The notes under the pieces were generated by a model. That model worked only from the letters and a program-made list of their open reading frames with translations, had not been told where the DNA came from and did not search any database. 64,000 nucleotides of DNA, from contig NC_088880.1 in the NCBI RefSeq assembly GCF_032884065.1, positions 31,089,298-31,153,297 on the forward strand, given 5' to 3'. The position numbers and the translations under genes are program-made. The stretch's first letter is position 1, and each line of letters starts with the position of its first letter. The DNA comes from Artemia franciscana. Taxonomy: Eukaryota > Arthropoda > Branchiopoda > Anostraca > Artemiidae. Below are positions 24,501 through 34,009 of the stretch, piece after piece.

Positions 24501-27500
24501 TACGATCCCAACCGAAAAGTCCAGCCCTAACGATAAGATTCTAGGATGGGGTCTGAAATACCAAATAAGTGGATTTATATTTTTTTTTCTTCTTTATACA
24601 GTTTTTAGGGCAATTTTAACCTTGGAATGACATGTCCCACAATCATTTCATCCCTGTTGTCACCCTAAAATTCAAATTTTGAGGCTCTGACCTTCCCGCC
24701 ATCCAAGGAAGCACCCCCCAGCTACCTCTTAAAAAATAGAATGAAACTATGTAATACTGATCATAAATTACTGGAGTCTGAGATAAATAATCTTGTTCAA
24801 ATGAGGCTTTAAAATTACTGTCGGTAATCCTCTTCTTTTTTTTGCATGGACACTATACAGATTTATATATGGAATATGGTCTCACAAACTTTCAGTTGTT
24901 AGCATCTGGCTCTGTTTGGGCCAAAAATTATCTTTTTGCAGCACACTATAACGGAAAAACCATCTTTATGCGGCGCAATCCCTTCTATTTCTTATTAAGG
25001 GATTTGAAAAAAAGAAGAAAATTATCTGAATGAGTCCTCTCTTAATATTCTATTGAGAACCACTGGTTTTAAACGATTAATTCTTAAAGAAAAACAACAA
25101 CAAACAAACAAAAATAAAATAAACATGCTTCTCTAACCGTTGTTCTTAACAAAAATACATTTTCTTTTAATTTTGTATATAGTCGGCCGAGCCTTCGAAG
25201 ATTTTTTGGCAAGTTGAATTCAATAGAGCAATTTTCATCAAGCTCCAGACATATCTCCCCTCTAGGCAATAATGCCCTTATTTTTTAAAACCGAGTAAAT
25301 TTTCTCAGGCTATCTAAATAAATTCTAAGTAGAGAAGATTAGAACAGTTTCATTAGCAATAAATAAATATTAATTTTAACACAGCATACATGTATGGTAA
25401 CATATTTTAACAATGGTAGTAATAATGGTAACATGGTAACAATGGTAGCATATTTTAGCACTGAACTTATTTTAAACAAACAAAAAAACAAAAAACATTA
25501 ATCTTCTTAATACGAAACATAGAAATGATGCCAAATACACAAAACGAAAAAAAGATAAAATGAAACAATAATAATAAAATAAGAACTACTCAGCTACACG
25601 TCTGATGTTTTCTTTTAGGGACTTGAAAATTAATGTTTATCATGGTATTATTAGAGTGAAGTACTAAAATTTGAGTCAGTATGTCGAAGGCTCCAACCTC
25701 CTCTTGACATCTGATGAGTTTCATCAGAAACAAAAAAAAATTTAAGTTATAGGCTGTGAGGTTATTGTGAAATTGGAATTTTTAGGGGAAAACTAACTAT
25801 AGATACAAAATGGCAAAATATAGAAAGCGGCATCAAATAAAGTCTATCTAAAGAAATCCCCAGAAGTTCGCATAGGTGCCTAAGTGATGATTCGTCATCT
25901 GTGTAAAAAGACATTTTAAGCCGTCCTGGCTAAGTGGTTGGCGCGCTGGTGTGGGAATTCTTTGTCCAAGGGGTACGGGTTCAATCCCACTTGTAACCAG
26001 TTAATTAGTTTGGGACAGGGATCAGTGGCGTGACTCTGTAGGCTTAGCCAGAGTCGACCCAGCTCTAAATGGGTACCTGGAGAAATCTGGGAAAGATAAG
26101 CAGGAAGGGTGTGTGAAAGCACAGGATGGTTGCCCCCCCATTGCATTTTCTGGCTGAAGGGCCATGAAACGGAGACCACCGGTTTGGACCTTAAGGGTCT
26201 AGTGCTGTCTTACTAACTTACTTTGTGTCAAAGATATCCTCTTTGCTTTGTTATGAAGCACTTGAAGAGGTTTAAAATTAGATGGAGAAGTAGACACCAA
26301 AAACTGAAATACGTCACAGAAAATATGAATGAATGAAAGAAAAGTTGAAAACATTTAAGATAGGAACAAGAAGTGAATAACCTACCGTGTCGATTTCCAA
26401 CATAGACAAACTGAAAATTCATAATAAAAAATCCATAGTGGCGCACTCCAGGATAGACCATTCCTAAGCAATATATGTCAAAAATGGCAGTTGCAATTGT
26501 AAAAAGACTCACAAACTGAAATGGAAAGGACATTTATTAAAAGACAACAAAATATATAGAAAATTTAGACAAAAATGAGACCATTTTAAAAATATAAAAA
26601 TGAGACAATATGGTCAACAACACAGGAATATCAAGAAGAAAGTTTATAATAGATCTTAGATTTAACGCACCAATCACCTGGTGAAACAAAAAAAAAAACA
26701 TCTTTAGTTTTCTGAATATTTTATGTTTTACATAAGTGCTGGTGTGATAATAAATAGCGACGAAGACGTCGCTATTTATTTATTTTATCCTGTTGTAAGT
26801 TTTTTTTCTTATATATTTTTTGTATTGCTGAGGACGGCCAGAGCCGAAATATTCATTCTAATTTCTTTCCCACTGCCTTGAGAAATTCCCCATTGTTCTT
26901 CTTGTTTTTGGTGTTTGTGCTGGTGTGATTTACAAAAATTAAATAAAGACACATTGAAAAACAAAACGTATGAAATGTTTATATAAAAATTATATCAAGT
27001 CATTAAAACAACAGAATGGAAAGATTCTGATATTTTTTTTCTATTTTGATAACTTAAACTTAAAAAGTAATTTAATTTAATGACAGATTAAGAAAATTTT
27101 GATACTTCTTGGTTGAAAAAAGTAGAATAGCCTTGGCTGTTCTAGTTTTTATCTATTTACTGCATGCACCATCTTTGCTAATACCTTTGCTAATATCTAA
27201 AATATGGTAACATAGTTTAACAATGGTAGTAACAATGGTAACAATGGTAGCATATTTTAGCACTAAACTTATTTTAAATAAACAATAAATAATACTCTTT
27301 GCTAATACCTTTGCTAATATCTAAAATATGGTAACATATTTTAACAATGGTAGTAACAATGGTAACAATAGTAACATGGTAACAATGGTAACAATGGTAG
27401 CATATTTTAGCACTAAACTTATTTTAAATAAACAATAAATAATACTCTTTGCTAATACCTTTGCTAATATCTAAAATATGGTAACATATTTTAACAATGG

Positions 27501-30500
27501 TAGTAACAATGGTAACATGGTAGCATATTTTAGCACTAAACTTATTTTAAATAAACAATAAATAATACTCTTTGCTAATACCTACCAAGGTAAGCTAAGT
27601 TATTCCTAGATCTATTTACTCGATACCTAACATAGCCTCTTTAGCCTCATTTATTCCTAGCCTCAGCAACTTAGTCTAATTAACATTAATTTTTGACTCT
27701 ACTCAGAGACGTAGCTACAGTATTTCTATTGAGGGGGGGGGGGACAAAAGGGGGTGCTATTTAAGCAGGTGCTGTTCAAGCGGTAATGAAGAAAAATAAC
27801 TATTTAAAAAACACGCTACTTGGTGAATTTAAATACATTACGCAAAGCGTTCTAAACAATAAACACACATTAAACAATCATAAATATTAGTGTTGGTGCT
27901 CGGCTTTTACTAAAATTGTCAGCAATGAGCTGCTCTAGAAGACAGTAGTACAGCGTGAACAAGCTTTCGAGAAGGAGAAGGCGAATGTCTTATACACTTG
28001 GCTTTTTTCAGCCAGATTCACCACTAATGTTGCAGTACGTATCGCCCCTCCACTTCCCCCAACGCCCAGCACAGGATACTAAATCTCATAATGAACCAAG
28101 CTCTAGGTCAATAGCCCAGGGACCCAGGGCTATTGACTACTACCAGGGCTAATGACTAGAGCGATAACCGAGGCCCGGGTATTGCGCTAGTCAATAGACC
28201 TGGGATCCAGGGCTATTGACTATTAACGGGGCTAATGACAAGAATAACACCCGAGGTTCGGATATTCTGCTAGTCATTTGTTCGTAATTTTGAATGGATT
28301 TTTAACTCGGTAAGATTTAGTTTGTTGTACTCAACTTATAAGATATGCGATTTATTTAAATATTATTTATGATTTTTTATTGAATTAATGTGTTTGGGGG
28401 TTCGCCAATTCATGTTAATAAATAGCGTTGATATCAGCGGGCCAAAGGCGAAAAAAAAACCACAGACAGCACAATAGCGATGTCTAAGTAAAGATACAGG
28501 ATAAGTCAAAGTATTACTACAGACGGTGAAACATTGTATTGTGACATATTCCCTACATTTAAAGATTGACCATATTTTAAATTTGAAAGTATTTGAAAAA
28601 TCTAAGAGTGAATATGTAGGTGACGTATCCTCTTCCCTGTCTAAAATCACTTTGTTCTTCTCTATTAGCTCCTTTTTGCTGTCTTGGAAAGGGGTGTCCA
28701 AAAACATACTCTGGGAAGGTATTGCCAAGCTTTCTTGTTAATCCTCTTCTGATTTCTAGGTCTTAGAAATTTACCTAGTGAAATTTTGGCAAAACAACAT
28801 TTACCTTAATTTTGAGTTATCAGTTTCTTTTTCTCTGGTTTTAGTTCTGAAACAATAGAATATTAAAGAATATTTCTAAAGTCTTAGAAATTTACCTAGT
28901 GAAATTTTGGCAAAACAACATTTACCATTTAATTTTTAGTTATCAGTTTCTTTTTCTCTGGTTTTAGTTCTGAAAATGCAATTCCTGTTATTAGACTAGA
29001 ATTTTAAGCTATATCAATGAGTTGTTCTTTTTTTTATAAATTTAGGAAATGTATTTGCAGATCCTTAAAATCTCATAGATCGATTAATTAAGATTGAACA
29101 AAGTTGTGAAGCTGAAAAGAGTTTTGTCGTACTCCATTTAAGCAGAAGATCTGTTTTGCTAGGTTTTACTTCCATAACACAAAGATGTTTAGAGGTCATC
29201 AAAGGTCACTGCCCTTTAGAGGGAGAAGGGATGTAGGTAGGCACTTCAAAATTCTTTCCCAAACCATACTTTGGTCTATAGGCCCATCCCTGAAAGTTTC
29301 CTAAGCCCTTTCCAAGATAGCAAAAAGTAGCTAAACTAGAATTTTAGCTATTTATCTACAGTCTCCCTTAGTTTAATAAGTACTACCACGCAAAATAATT
29401 TGCTTCCTACTGAAATCATGCTAATACTTCTGTATCATTTGCTAATACTTGCTGTTAACATCTTTCTTATAAAGGGGGGTTTTAATTAAAGTTCTGGTAA
29501 AAGATCTAGGTGCTTCTCTTTTTTTAAACCATAGCCTTCAGTAATTTACCTGATTTCACAACCACCATACTTCAGAAATTCTCTTACATCACTATCCATA
29601 AATAAGGCCTTGTTATTTTTCAGTTCTTTAGGTAGTGTGAATATTTCCTCCTTGAAAAAGAAATCTTCTATCACTTCCAGTTTGTAAAAAAAAAACTTTT
29701 TTATTCTTTTGTATATAATTTCCTTTAACTATATCACAGTTCTATTTTAGAAAAATACTCCTAGACAATGCAACAAAAAGAACCAAAAAAGATACATGGC
29801 CTTTTAAATGAAACTTTTTCTTTAAAAAAAGGAAGTTTGAAAAAAAGAGGAAAATCAGGAAAAAAAATGTTAATTGGCAAGTGACAAAGATCAGGAAAGC
29901 AAAATAATCAATGACGGATATTCTAGCTCTAGGCTACTCTTGCATAAATGGACTCATCCTTAAAGGAGAACTAGTTGAGCTATTGAACTAGTTTTTTAGG
30001 GAGAGGGGGTGTACACAGAGAAGCTACTTGTTTAGGTTGATTTTTCAGTCTTTCTAAGGGTCCTGTTGGACTGATTTGGGAGGGGGTAGAGACTAAAAAA
30101 AATAAGTTTAAAGTAAATATTAAACTCAAAACAAGGATAGATTATTGAAGCAAGACCAAGAATCCATGACCAAGATTATCAAAGCAAGATCAACAAAGGA
30201 CTTAAGAGCACCATAACCTTTGCACAGTGGTATAAACAGGCAATAAAAATTCAAGACTAGAGATGAAAAGGTGAGTTTGGATATAAAAAACTTATTTTGC
30301 AAACGTGAGGGAGTTAAAAAAAAGGAAAACAAATTCTAGCCATTCATTATAATAAATTTCCTTTTTCTTGGGAGGCTTTTGGGGAATCCTGAAATCAGAA
30401 AACTTTAATATTCTGTTGTTTTTTGGCCTGAAGAAATTACCCTGCAGTGAATTCAAACCCCAGAAACATACATGTGCCAAAATTATTCTGTCTCAAAACC

Positions 30501-32209
30501 ATTCAAAACATTATCACCTAGTTTGTTTTGTTGTGTAGTATGAATTATTTGTCAATTATTACTGATTTCAACATCCTTAATGCGTTAAAAAGAATAGATT
30601 TTTACACTCTTTTTAAGAAAGAAGACCCAATATTAACATTCAAAATAACATGGTTCACTGACTTTGTACTTCTCCCAAAAATCCCAATTCTGATTCTTCT
30701 AGATTATAGATTAGTCAATTAATGCTAACCCAGAACTTACACTCAGAGCAACAGCTTCCAAGGCAGTTACAATCCCTCTTTTTATCCCACCTTCAAACTA
30801 CTTGTTGTATCATCTGCCAACAATATTGGCAACTCATCACTTGAAGGCAAAAAATTTGGAGATCATTTATATGGATTTGAAAAAGAAATCCTAACACTCT
30901 TATTTTGCTCCTTAGTTCAAACTAAATGCACTTAAAGTAGGCTATCATTTCAAGTATAACCACGAGGCTATTGTTCCACAAGCATTATCTTACTGACGTA
31001 CTACCTACCAACAGTGTTGCCAATGCTTTGAGTTAAACTGTACTAGTTTTTTGACCAAACTGTACCCAAAAGATTCTTTGTGGCATGGTTATAGCATTTC
31101 AGATCAGTTTCCAATTCACAGACAAAATACTTAAATATACTAAAAAGCAAACAATTTTTCAAGAATATCTTCATCCTTTCTCAGAAACCAATCTTGAATT
31201 TAATTGAACATCTAGTGATTTCATCTGGTGTCATCTTGATGAAAATCCATTTTGTTGGCTTGAATCTCAACGAGACGGCTTGGAGATATAGTCAAACGTA
31301 CCAGAAATTATGGGTTGTACCATGAAATATCCAAATGTACTGCATTGTGCCAGTATTTTCAAGTTGTACCAAAAACGGTATTTTGTACTGCATTGACAAC
31401 ACTGCAACTTTCGAATATTTCAATAGCTGAATAGGGTGCATAAAATGTTGTCAGCTTTATTGATAAATGATTTCTATGAGCATGTGTCCCTGCAGGGATT
31501 GGAAATACCTGATTAGGTCCAATTTTTCAAAATTTTTATAAAATACTTCCCCCATCCTTGTTCACCATCCCCAATGCTTGTTACATTTCAGTTTTTGTCA
31601 ATAACATGGAAAACAGAGAGTCAACCAACCATCTATACTAAGGAATCTTTGCCATCTTTGAGAAAGTTCTTTCAGAAATCATTATTTGTATTGCAACAGC
31701 ATCATTGTGTGAATTAAGTTAAAATTCATACAATGTATACCAGAAGTCCAGAAACATTTCAAGCAGCATAAAACACTTCTCAAAACACAGTGTGATGGAT
31801 GAACTGCAGATTAAATTTTTGCATAAAAAAAATCTGCGTTCTTGTTTTCTTTTTTTAAACTTGAATATGATATAAAACATCAAATTAGTAATTCTTACAC
31901 ACTAATCAAAATAATGTGCCTATACTTGTTTATACATAATTTTGAGTGGCCTTTTCAAATTTATATGTAAATACAGATCTTACTATTTAACAGCATTTTC
32001 ATCAAATTACTTACCACACAAAAAATGGCATTATAATTTGCCCCATTTTGTATGTCAGTGATCACTGCATCTTGAACAATTGGTTTTTTATACCACGGGA
32101 CTCTTAATGATTTCACTGATCTGGACATACCAGTTCTTACAGTTGTGGCCATAGAATAAATTGACCCAGTCCCAGCAATGCTGGGTGCATATGACTTTTT
32201 TGTGCTCAT
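13251..32209 (-). CDS. Four-pass membrane protein, pasiflora-like; five coding exons
   Basis: Join of 32209-32015, 26515-26386, 22863-22769, 17317-17081 and 13337-13251 on the - strand: 744 bases, 247 residues plus TGA. Every border is GT..AG and the phases match (0, 1, 0, 0). Residues 1-58 are polar and Ser/Thr/Lys-rich. Hydrophobic spans lie at about 62-85, 113-134, 146-170 and 179-203. A polar tail runs from about 205 to 247. The short loop 139-145 (RKENEKK) and the tail LEDIAHLRMGTMSSLN...SRPTTP would face the same side as the N-terminus, presumably the cytoplasm. Length, four spans and tail resemble the small arthropod tetraspan family that includes Drosophila pasiflora proteins, which act in septate junctions and epithelial barriers; that assignment is from memory. 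A LAPTM4-like protein is an alternative. The introns are 3.4-5.5 kb and full of repeats. Confidence 0.85.
14747..14835 (+). repeat. Single dispersed copy of the 117-bp array unit
   Basis: Shares 'TTCATTTCTCCCAATGCGAT', 'TTTGTCCAACTGATAGTTCA' and 'CCGGAACCAAGAAG' with the tandem array at 21802-22327. It lies in intron 4 of the tetraspan gene. Confidence 0.8.
14950..15145 (-). repeat. Dispersed repeat, inverted partner of 9650-9800
   Basis: Starts at 'CCGTTCCTAGGGTTGGTGG', continues through 'GACTCAAATATAAGGAAAAA' and ends in a C run (15112-15123). The rest of intron 4 (13338-17080) outside the listed repeats shows no gene. Confidence 0.55.
16385..16745 (+). mobile_element. Non-autonomous repeat with a terminal hairpin, copy 2
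   Basis: Begins with a perfect hairpin, ACAGTTCGT-GGTA-ACGAACTGT (16385-16406), followed by 'AGTAAGGAGCGACCCCGCTC'. The second half is a foldback: a 24-base arm at 16562-16585 pairs with 16679-16702 with one mismatch (CGAACAGAAATTAGTC inward). It ends near 'TTGCTCCTTACTTTCAGT'. No coding capacity. The 4652-5240 copy shares both ends in reverse orientation. Lies in intron 4. Confidence 0.7.
17081..17317 (-). CDS. Tetraspan gene, coding exon 4
   Basis: Acceptor TTTCTTTCAG before GAA at 17317; donor AGG|GTAAGT at 17081/17080. The 79 codons hold membrane spans 3 and 4, separated by a short NDMIFAYN loop, and begin the cytoplasmic tail (DLTRLEDIAHLR). Phase 0 in and out. The GC content is clearly above the flanking intron. 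Confidence 0.9.
18515..18572. repeat. 58-base A run
   Basis: Pure A tract in intron 3. It could be the tail of an inserted retrocopy, but the sequence to its left is not recognisable. Length in an assembly may be unreliable. Confidence 0.9.
18858..19318. repeat. 183-bp tandem repeat, about 2.5 copies
   Basis: The block 'GCGTTCAAACACTGGACTCA' recurs at 18884, 19067 and 19250, an exact 183-bp step, and the units are nearly identical ('AACCTATTAGGTATTTCTAA' and so on). The near identity implies a recent duplication. It has no coding content and sits in intron 3. Confidence 0.95.
20195..20405 (-). mobile_element. tRNA-derived SINE, diverged - strand copy
   Basis: Read on the - strand it gives box B-like GGGTTCAAGTCCTGG, then 'GACCCAGCTCTAAATGGGTA' and 'CCTGGTGAAATCTGGGGAAA', the body of the SINE at 25917-26220. 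The tRNA-like head is incomplete. The open frame on the + strand here is only SINE sequence. Confidence 0.75.
20560..21600. repeat. Duplicated block followed by a degenerate ~130-bp tandem array
   Basis: 20570-20740 and 21095-21250 share 'TTGACAACGTT', 'GTCTGTAAAAA' and 'CATGAACAA.CTGTT'. From 21180 to 21600 a unit with 'CAATCTGTTGATT', 'AAAGACAACTACAACTTTGA' and 'CGTTTATTTGTCAACATTAA' repeats three to four times with drift and many ACATTAAC microrepeats. No gene is seen in it. Confidence 0.65.
21802..22327. repeat. 117-bp tandem array, about 5 units
   Basis: The unit starts 'GGTTCATTTCTCCCAATGCG' (21911, 22028, diverged at about 22223). Two adjacent units are 117 bp apart; the third and fourth carry deletions. 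Because 117 is a multiple of three, frames stay open across units on both strands (+ unit FISPNAINLCPT.SSNNANEP; - unit SLALFELSVGQRLIALGEMN). No gene family is recognised, and the open frames follow from the repeat. It lies in intron 3. Confidence 0.85.
22340..22500 (+). mobile_element. Retroelement-like fragment with a CTGATGA..CCGAAATATC stem-loop
   Basis: After the 117-bp array comes 'TTTAGTTTAGTATTACTACT', then CTGATGACGGTC...GACCGAAATATC at 22400-22433, then 'TATCTTTTAAAAGGATTTAT'. The same order of blocks lies at 40180-40300 next to a reverse-transcriptase fragment, and the stem-loop recurs at 26834-26870. Confidence 0.5.
22769..22863 (-). CDS. Tetraspan gene, coding exon 3
   Basis: Acceptor TTTTTTAG ends at 22864. 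Two bases (TG) complete the codon begun by G at the end of exon 2 to make valine. Donor AAG|GTAAGT at 22769/22768. The 95 bases encode RNCLIVFALFSF...VIFLKALRK, the second membrane span with positive residues at both ends. Confidence 0.88.
23040..23255 (-). repeat. Dispersed repeat fragment in intron 2
   Basis: Contains 'GACCGTATCCAGAAAGGGG', 'AAAGGGTTTGAACCCTCCCC', 'GTCCGACTCGTAAAAACGT' and 'ATATCCCCCTCCCAAACAAA', a block order seen in dispersed arthropod repeats. No second copy is visible in the window. The neighbouring AT-rich 22900-23030 has a TTAAATTAATTAA-type microrepeat. Confidence 0.35.
23256..25389. other. Intron 2 DNA, nothing recognised
   Basis: AT-rich with short frames and no splice-bounded exon outside the described gene. 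Confidence 0.4.
25390..25480 (+). repeat. Dispersed single unit of the 27.2-27.6 kb tandem repeat
   Basis: Shares 'TATGGTAACATATTTTAACA', 'AATGGTAGCATATTTTAGCA' and 'ACTTATTTTAAA' with the tandem array at 27178-27583, across exon 2 of the tetraspan gene. Confidence 0.8.
25917..26220 (+). mobile_element. tRNA-derived SINE, nearly full-length copy
   Basis: A tRNA-like head carries polymerase III box A (TGGCTAAGTGG, 25927-25937) and box B (GGTTCAATCCC, 25978-25988) at normal tRNA spacing. A body follows with 'CCAGAGTCGACCCAGCTCTA' and 'GGTACCTGGAGAAATCTGGG', a C run and a tail GTCTTACTAACTTA. This is the best copy of a family found four times in the window (20195-20405 -, 35985-36280 +, 57255-57490 -). 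Its good promoter boxes suggest it is the youngest. It lies in intron 2. Confidence 0.88.
26386..26515 (-). CDS. Tetraspan gene, coding exon 2
   Basis: Acceptor TTTCAG ends at 26516. Donor CACG|GTAGGT at 26386/26385. Phase 0 in, phase 1 out. It encodes FVSLFTIATAIFDIYCLGMV, the bulk of membrane span 1, followed by the loop YPGVRHYGFFIMNFQFVYVG. The GTAGGT donor is slightly weaker than the GTAAGT donors of exons 1, 3 and 4. Confidence 0.88.
26736..26929 (+). mobile_element. 168-bp insert flanked by a perfect 13-bp target duplication
   Basis: GTGCTGGTGTGAT occurs at 26736-26748 and again at 26917-26929. The insert (26749-26916) begins exactly with a 14-bp perfect hairpin (AATAAATAGCGACG, four-base loop, complement at 26767-26780). 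It then carries CTGAGGACGGCCAGAGCCGAAATATTC, split here at 26834-26860, the same stem-loop motif as at 22400 and 40205. The long target duplication fits target-primed insertion of a truncated retroelement. It lies in intron 1. Confidence 0.8.
27178..27583. repeat. Tandem repeat, units of 150 and 123 bp
   Basis: 'CACTAAACTTATTTTAAATA' recurs at 27261, 27411 and 27534. Unit length varies only through the number of GGTAACAAT microrepeats, so two levels of repetition are nested. It lies in intron 1. Confidence 0.9.
27640..27760 (-). repeat. Small LINE fragment and a G-run repeat
   Basis: 27645-27710 resembles the post-catalytic part of the RTE-like LINE at 34850-35290 ('AGCAACTTAGTCT..TTAACATTAA'). 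At 27720-27760 'GACGTAGCTACAGTATTTCT' leads into an 11-base G run. Confidence 0.4.
28095..28290. repeat. 83-bp GC-rich palindromic minisatellite, about 2 units
   Basis: 'CAGGGCTATTGACTA' recurs at 28125 and 28208. Unit parts are also inverted: GTCAATAGCCC (28107-28117) pairs with GGGCTATTGAC at 28127-28137, and 'TAGTCAATAGACC' repeats the theme. It is much more GC-rich than the surrounding intron. Confidence 0.8.
28760..28990. repeat. 121-bp tandem duplication
   Basis: 'GTCTTAGAAATTTACCTAGT' starts at 28760 and 28881. The two units are nearly identical through 'TCTCTGGTTTTAGTTCTGAA'. Confidence 0.9.
29090..29365 (+). repeat. Dispersed repeat, partner of 38440-38740
   Basis: Shared blocks include a tract on 'AGCAGAAGATC', 'AGAGGTCA', 'GGAGAA' and 'AAGATAGCAA.AAG..CTAAACTAGAATTTT' in the same order and spacing. 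In both places it lies beside RTE-like LINE sequence, so it may be its 3' or 5' untranslated part. Confidence 0.5.
29380..29530 (-). pseudogene. RTE-like LINE fragment
   Basis: On the - strand, 'AATTAAAACCCCCTTTATAA' and 'GAAGCAAATTATTTT' match the 35680-35780 segment that encodes TLIKPL of the reverse-transcriptase N-terminal part. It is decayed with stops. Confidence 0.5.
31012..31404. mobile_element. hAT-like non-autonomous DNA transposon
   Basis: The ends CAGTGTTGCCAATGC (31012-31026) and GCATTGACAACACTG (31390-31404) are inverted repeats with one mismatch in 15. CAGTGTTGCCA is a common hAT-type terminus. The 393-bp element has no coding frame. I see no clear 8-bp target duplication, so the superfamily is tentative. 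It lies in intron 1. Confidence 0.6.
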
Positions 32210-32216
32210 TGTGTAT
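32015..32216 (-). CDS. Tetraspan gene, first coding exon with start codon
   Basis: Acceptor TATTTTTCAG ends at 32217. Seven bases of 5' UTR precede ATG at 32209-32207, so at least one non-coding exon lies further to the right. The 65 codons run from MSTKKSYAPSIAGTG to NYNAIFCV, ending at donor GTG|GTAAGT (32015/32014), phase 0. The upstream in-frame ATG (about 32269) is in the intron and is not used in this model. I could not identify the 5' UTR exon or promoter. Confidence 0.85.
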
Positions 32217-32448
32217 CTGAAAAATAAGTAAAAATATAAAAAATAGTGAAAATTTGAGATTGTGCTCAAACCAAACCACCCCTTCCTTCTTATCTAGAGC
32301 CTGATGTGTTATGTCTTTTTTACTCCATGACATGATTAAAAGGACCAGTCTCAGGGCTACAGAGCAAGAAACATTAACTTGCTATGGTACTACAGCTATG
32401 CACACATGAATCATATGTTATACATTGTATTCTATGTTTATTTTTACA

Positions 32449-32451
<3 letters not shown>

Positions 32452-32488
<37 letters not shown>
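32452..32488. repeat. 37-base T run
   Basis: Pure T tract just upstream of the first coding exon of the tetraspan gene (in its 5' intron). Confidence 0.95.
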
Positions 32489-32490
<2 letters not shown>

Positions 32491-33204
32491 GCAGAGCCCC
32501 TATTAATATAGTAATGTTAATTTTATTTGACTGTACTAATATAAATGTAGAACTAAATGAGCACACATATTGGAAAGGCTATCTTATCCACTAGGTTTTG
32601 TAAAAAAAAGAGAAAATATTCTGCTCATTAGGGGTGTAAAAACATGCATTAATGTATGGAAATCGTATTAGGCCTGGTTTGAAGGTATATTCTATCCATG
32701 TAGATAAATTACCCATCATAGGCATCACATTAGCACTGCCTAACAAAGAGCAATATGGCTTCAATATATTTTTTTACCAGGCCACTTCATATGGAAGAAT
32801 TTATTGTAGAAACTTCAGGGGAGCCTCATTTGGCTTGAAATCAAAAGTTTGAGTGCCCGCAGCACAACCAGCCCCATTCTCAAAAATCTATTTGCTATCC
32901 TTCACCTAAGGACATCTGATCCTAAAGGCATTTTGATATAGCCATTTTGTTCAAGATAGCAGAAAGTTTTAACATCTATGCTTCCAGGGATGACCTGACT
33001 CTCTACAGCTCTTGGGACAAGAGCTGTAAATTATGTAGTCTATTCCCTGTTAAATATAGGATTTGTTATTGAAAAAGAAAAAAAAACAGTCTGATCCTGA
33101 GACTCCAAGATGTGTAATTGCACTAAGATGAAACTAATAGGGAATGTTTAGAGAGACATTGAAGTAAAATCAGTCCAAACCATGTGTATGCAGGTTCTCA
33201 AAAG
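32489..33204. other. 5' intron or intergenic DNA, nothing recognised
   Basis: Short frames only. It may contain the remaining 5' UTR or promoter of the tetraspan gene, but no signal stands out. Confidence 0.35.
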
Positions 33205-33960
33205 GGTTTAATGTGTTGTCTCAAGAACAGCTTAGGGTACTGAGTTGGAACTTCCAGGGCATATTGAATTAACCAACAAGCAAAATGGGCACACTACTAT
33301 TGCTGATACTGATACAAATAAAGACAAGTGTATTAACTTAAAGTGTCCAGTGTCTTCCCTGTCAGAAAACTTCCCTGTCAGACACTCTCTAGATGTTCAA
33401 AGTTAAAGTCTTGTTCTAGCAGTCATGCGAATATAAACGTTCTCTCCAGAATTGATCAAGTCCATTTTTTAATGGACTGAATGGTATGAAGGTGTAAATA
33501 CCATTTTTGAATGGTATGAAGGTGCAATTCTCAGGGAATGTTGAGGGGGGTATTGAACTAAACCAAAACACACTATGTGTATACAGGTTGTCCAAACAAT
33601 TTATCAGCAATATCTCAGGAACATCTTAGGGTATTCAATTGAGACTTTCAGGGCATGTTGAGGAGTTGTTGAACTAATTAAAAGACACTATTTGCATAAT
33701 AGAATTACTACTAGTGCTATTACTAAGGCTAAGGGCATTAAGGTAAACTTTTCTAGGAATAATGAGAGAGATGTTGAAATAAACCAAAAACATAGTATAT
33801 GCATGTATCAGTGATATCTCAGGAACACGTTAGGGTATAAAGTCAAAACTTTCAGAGTATGTTGAGTTGGAGGGGGGCTGCTGAAGTAATCAAGAGGCAC
33901 TATTTGCATACTACGACTACTAGTGTTACTGTAACTACTACTATTATTAACTCACTGCAA
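33205..33960. repeat. Degenerate tandem repeat, about 3 units of 200-400 bp
   Basis: The block 'ATATCTCAGGAACA.CTTAGGGTATT' followed by 'ACTTTCAGGGCATGTTGA' and 'GCACTATTTGCATA' appears around 33214, 33610 and 33810 with drift. Related single blocks lie near 2170-2260 and 2560-2640. Confidence 0.65.
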
Positions 33961-34009
33961 TACCAAGCCACCAGAGGTCAAAATAGCTGTAGACATTCTT
34001 CCATCCCAA

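Noticed and set aside
25916..26000. A functional tRNA gene
   Set aside because: Box A and box B are present, but the acceptor and anticodon stems do not form and the sequence continues into a SINE body.
28363..28728. 121-codon frame on the - strand in intron 1
   Set aside because: No family resemblance and no splice sites in phase with the tetraspan gene. The four-span protein is already complete without it.
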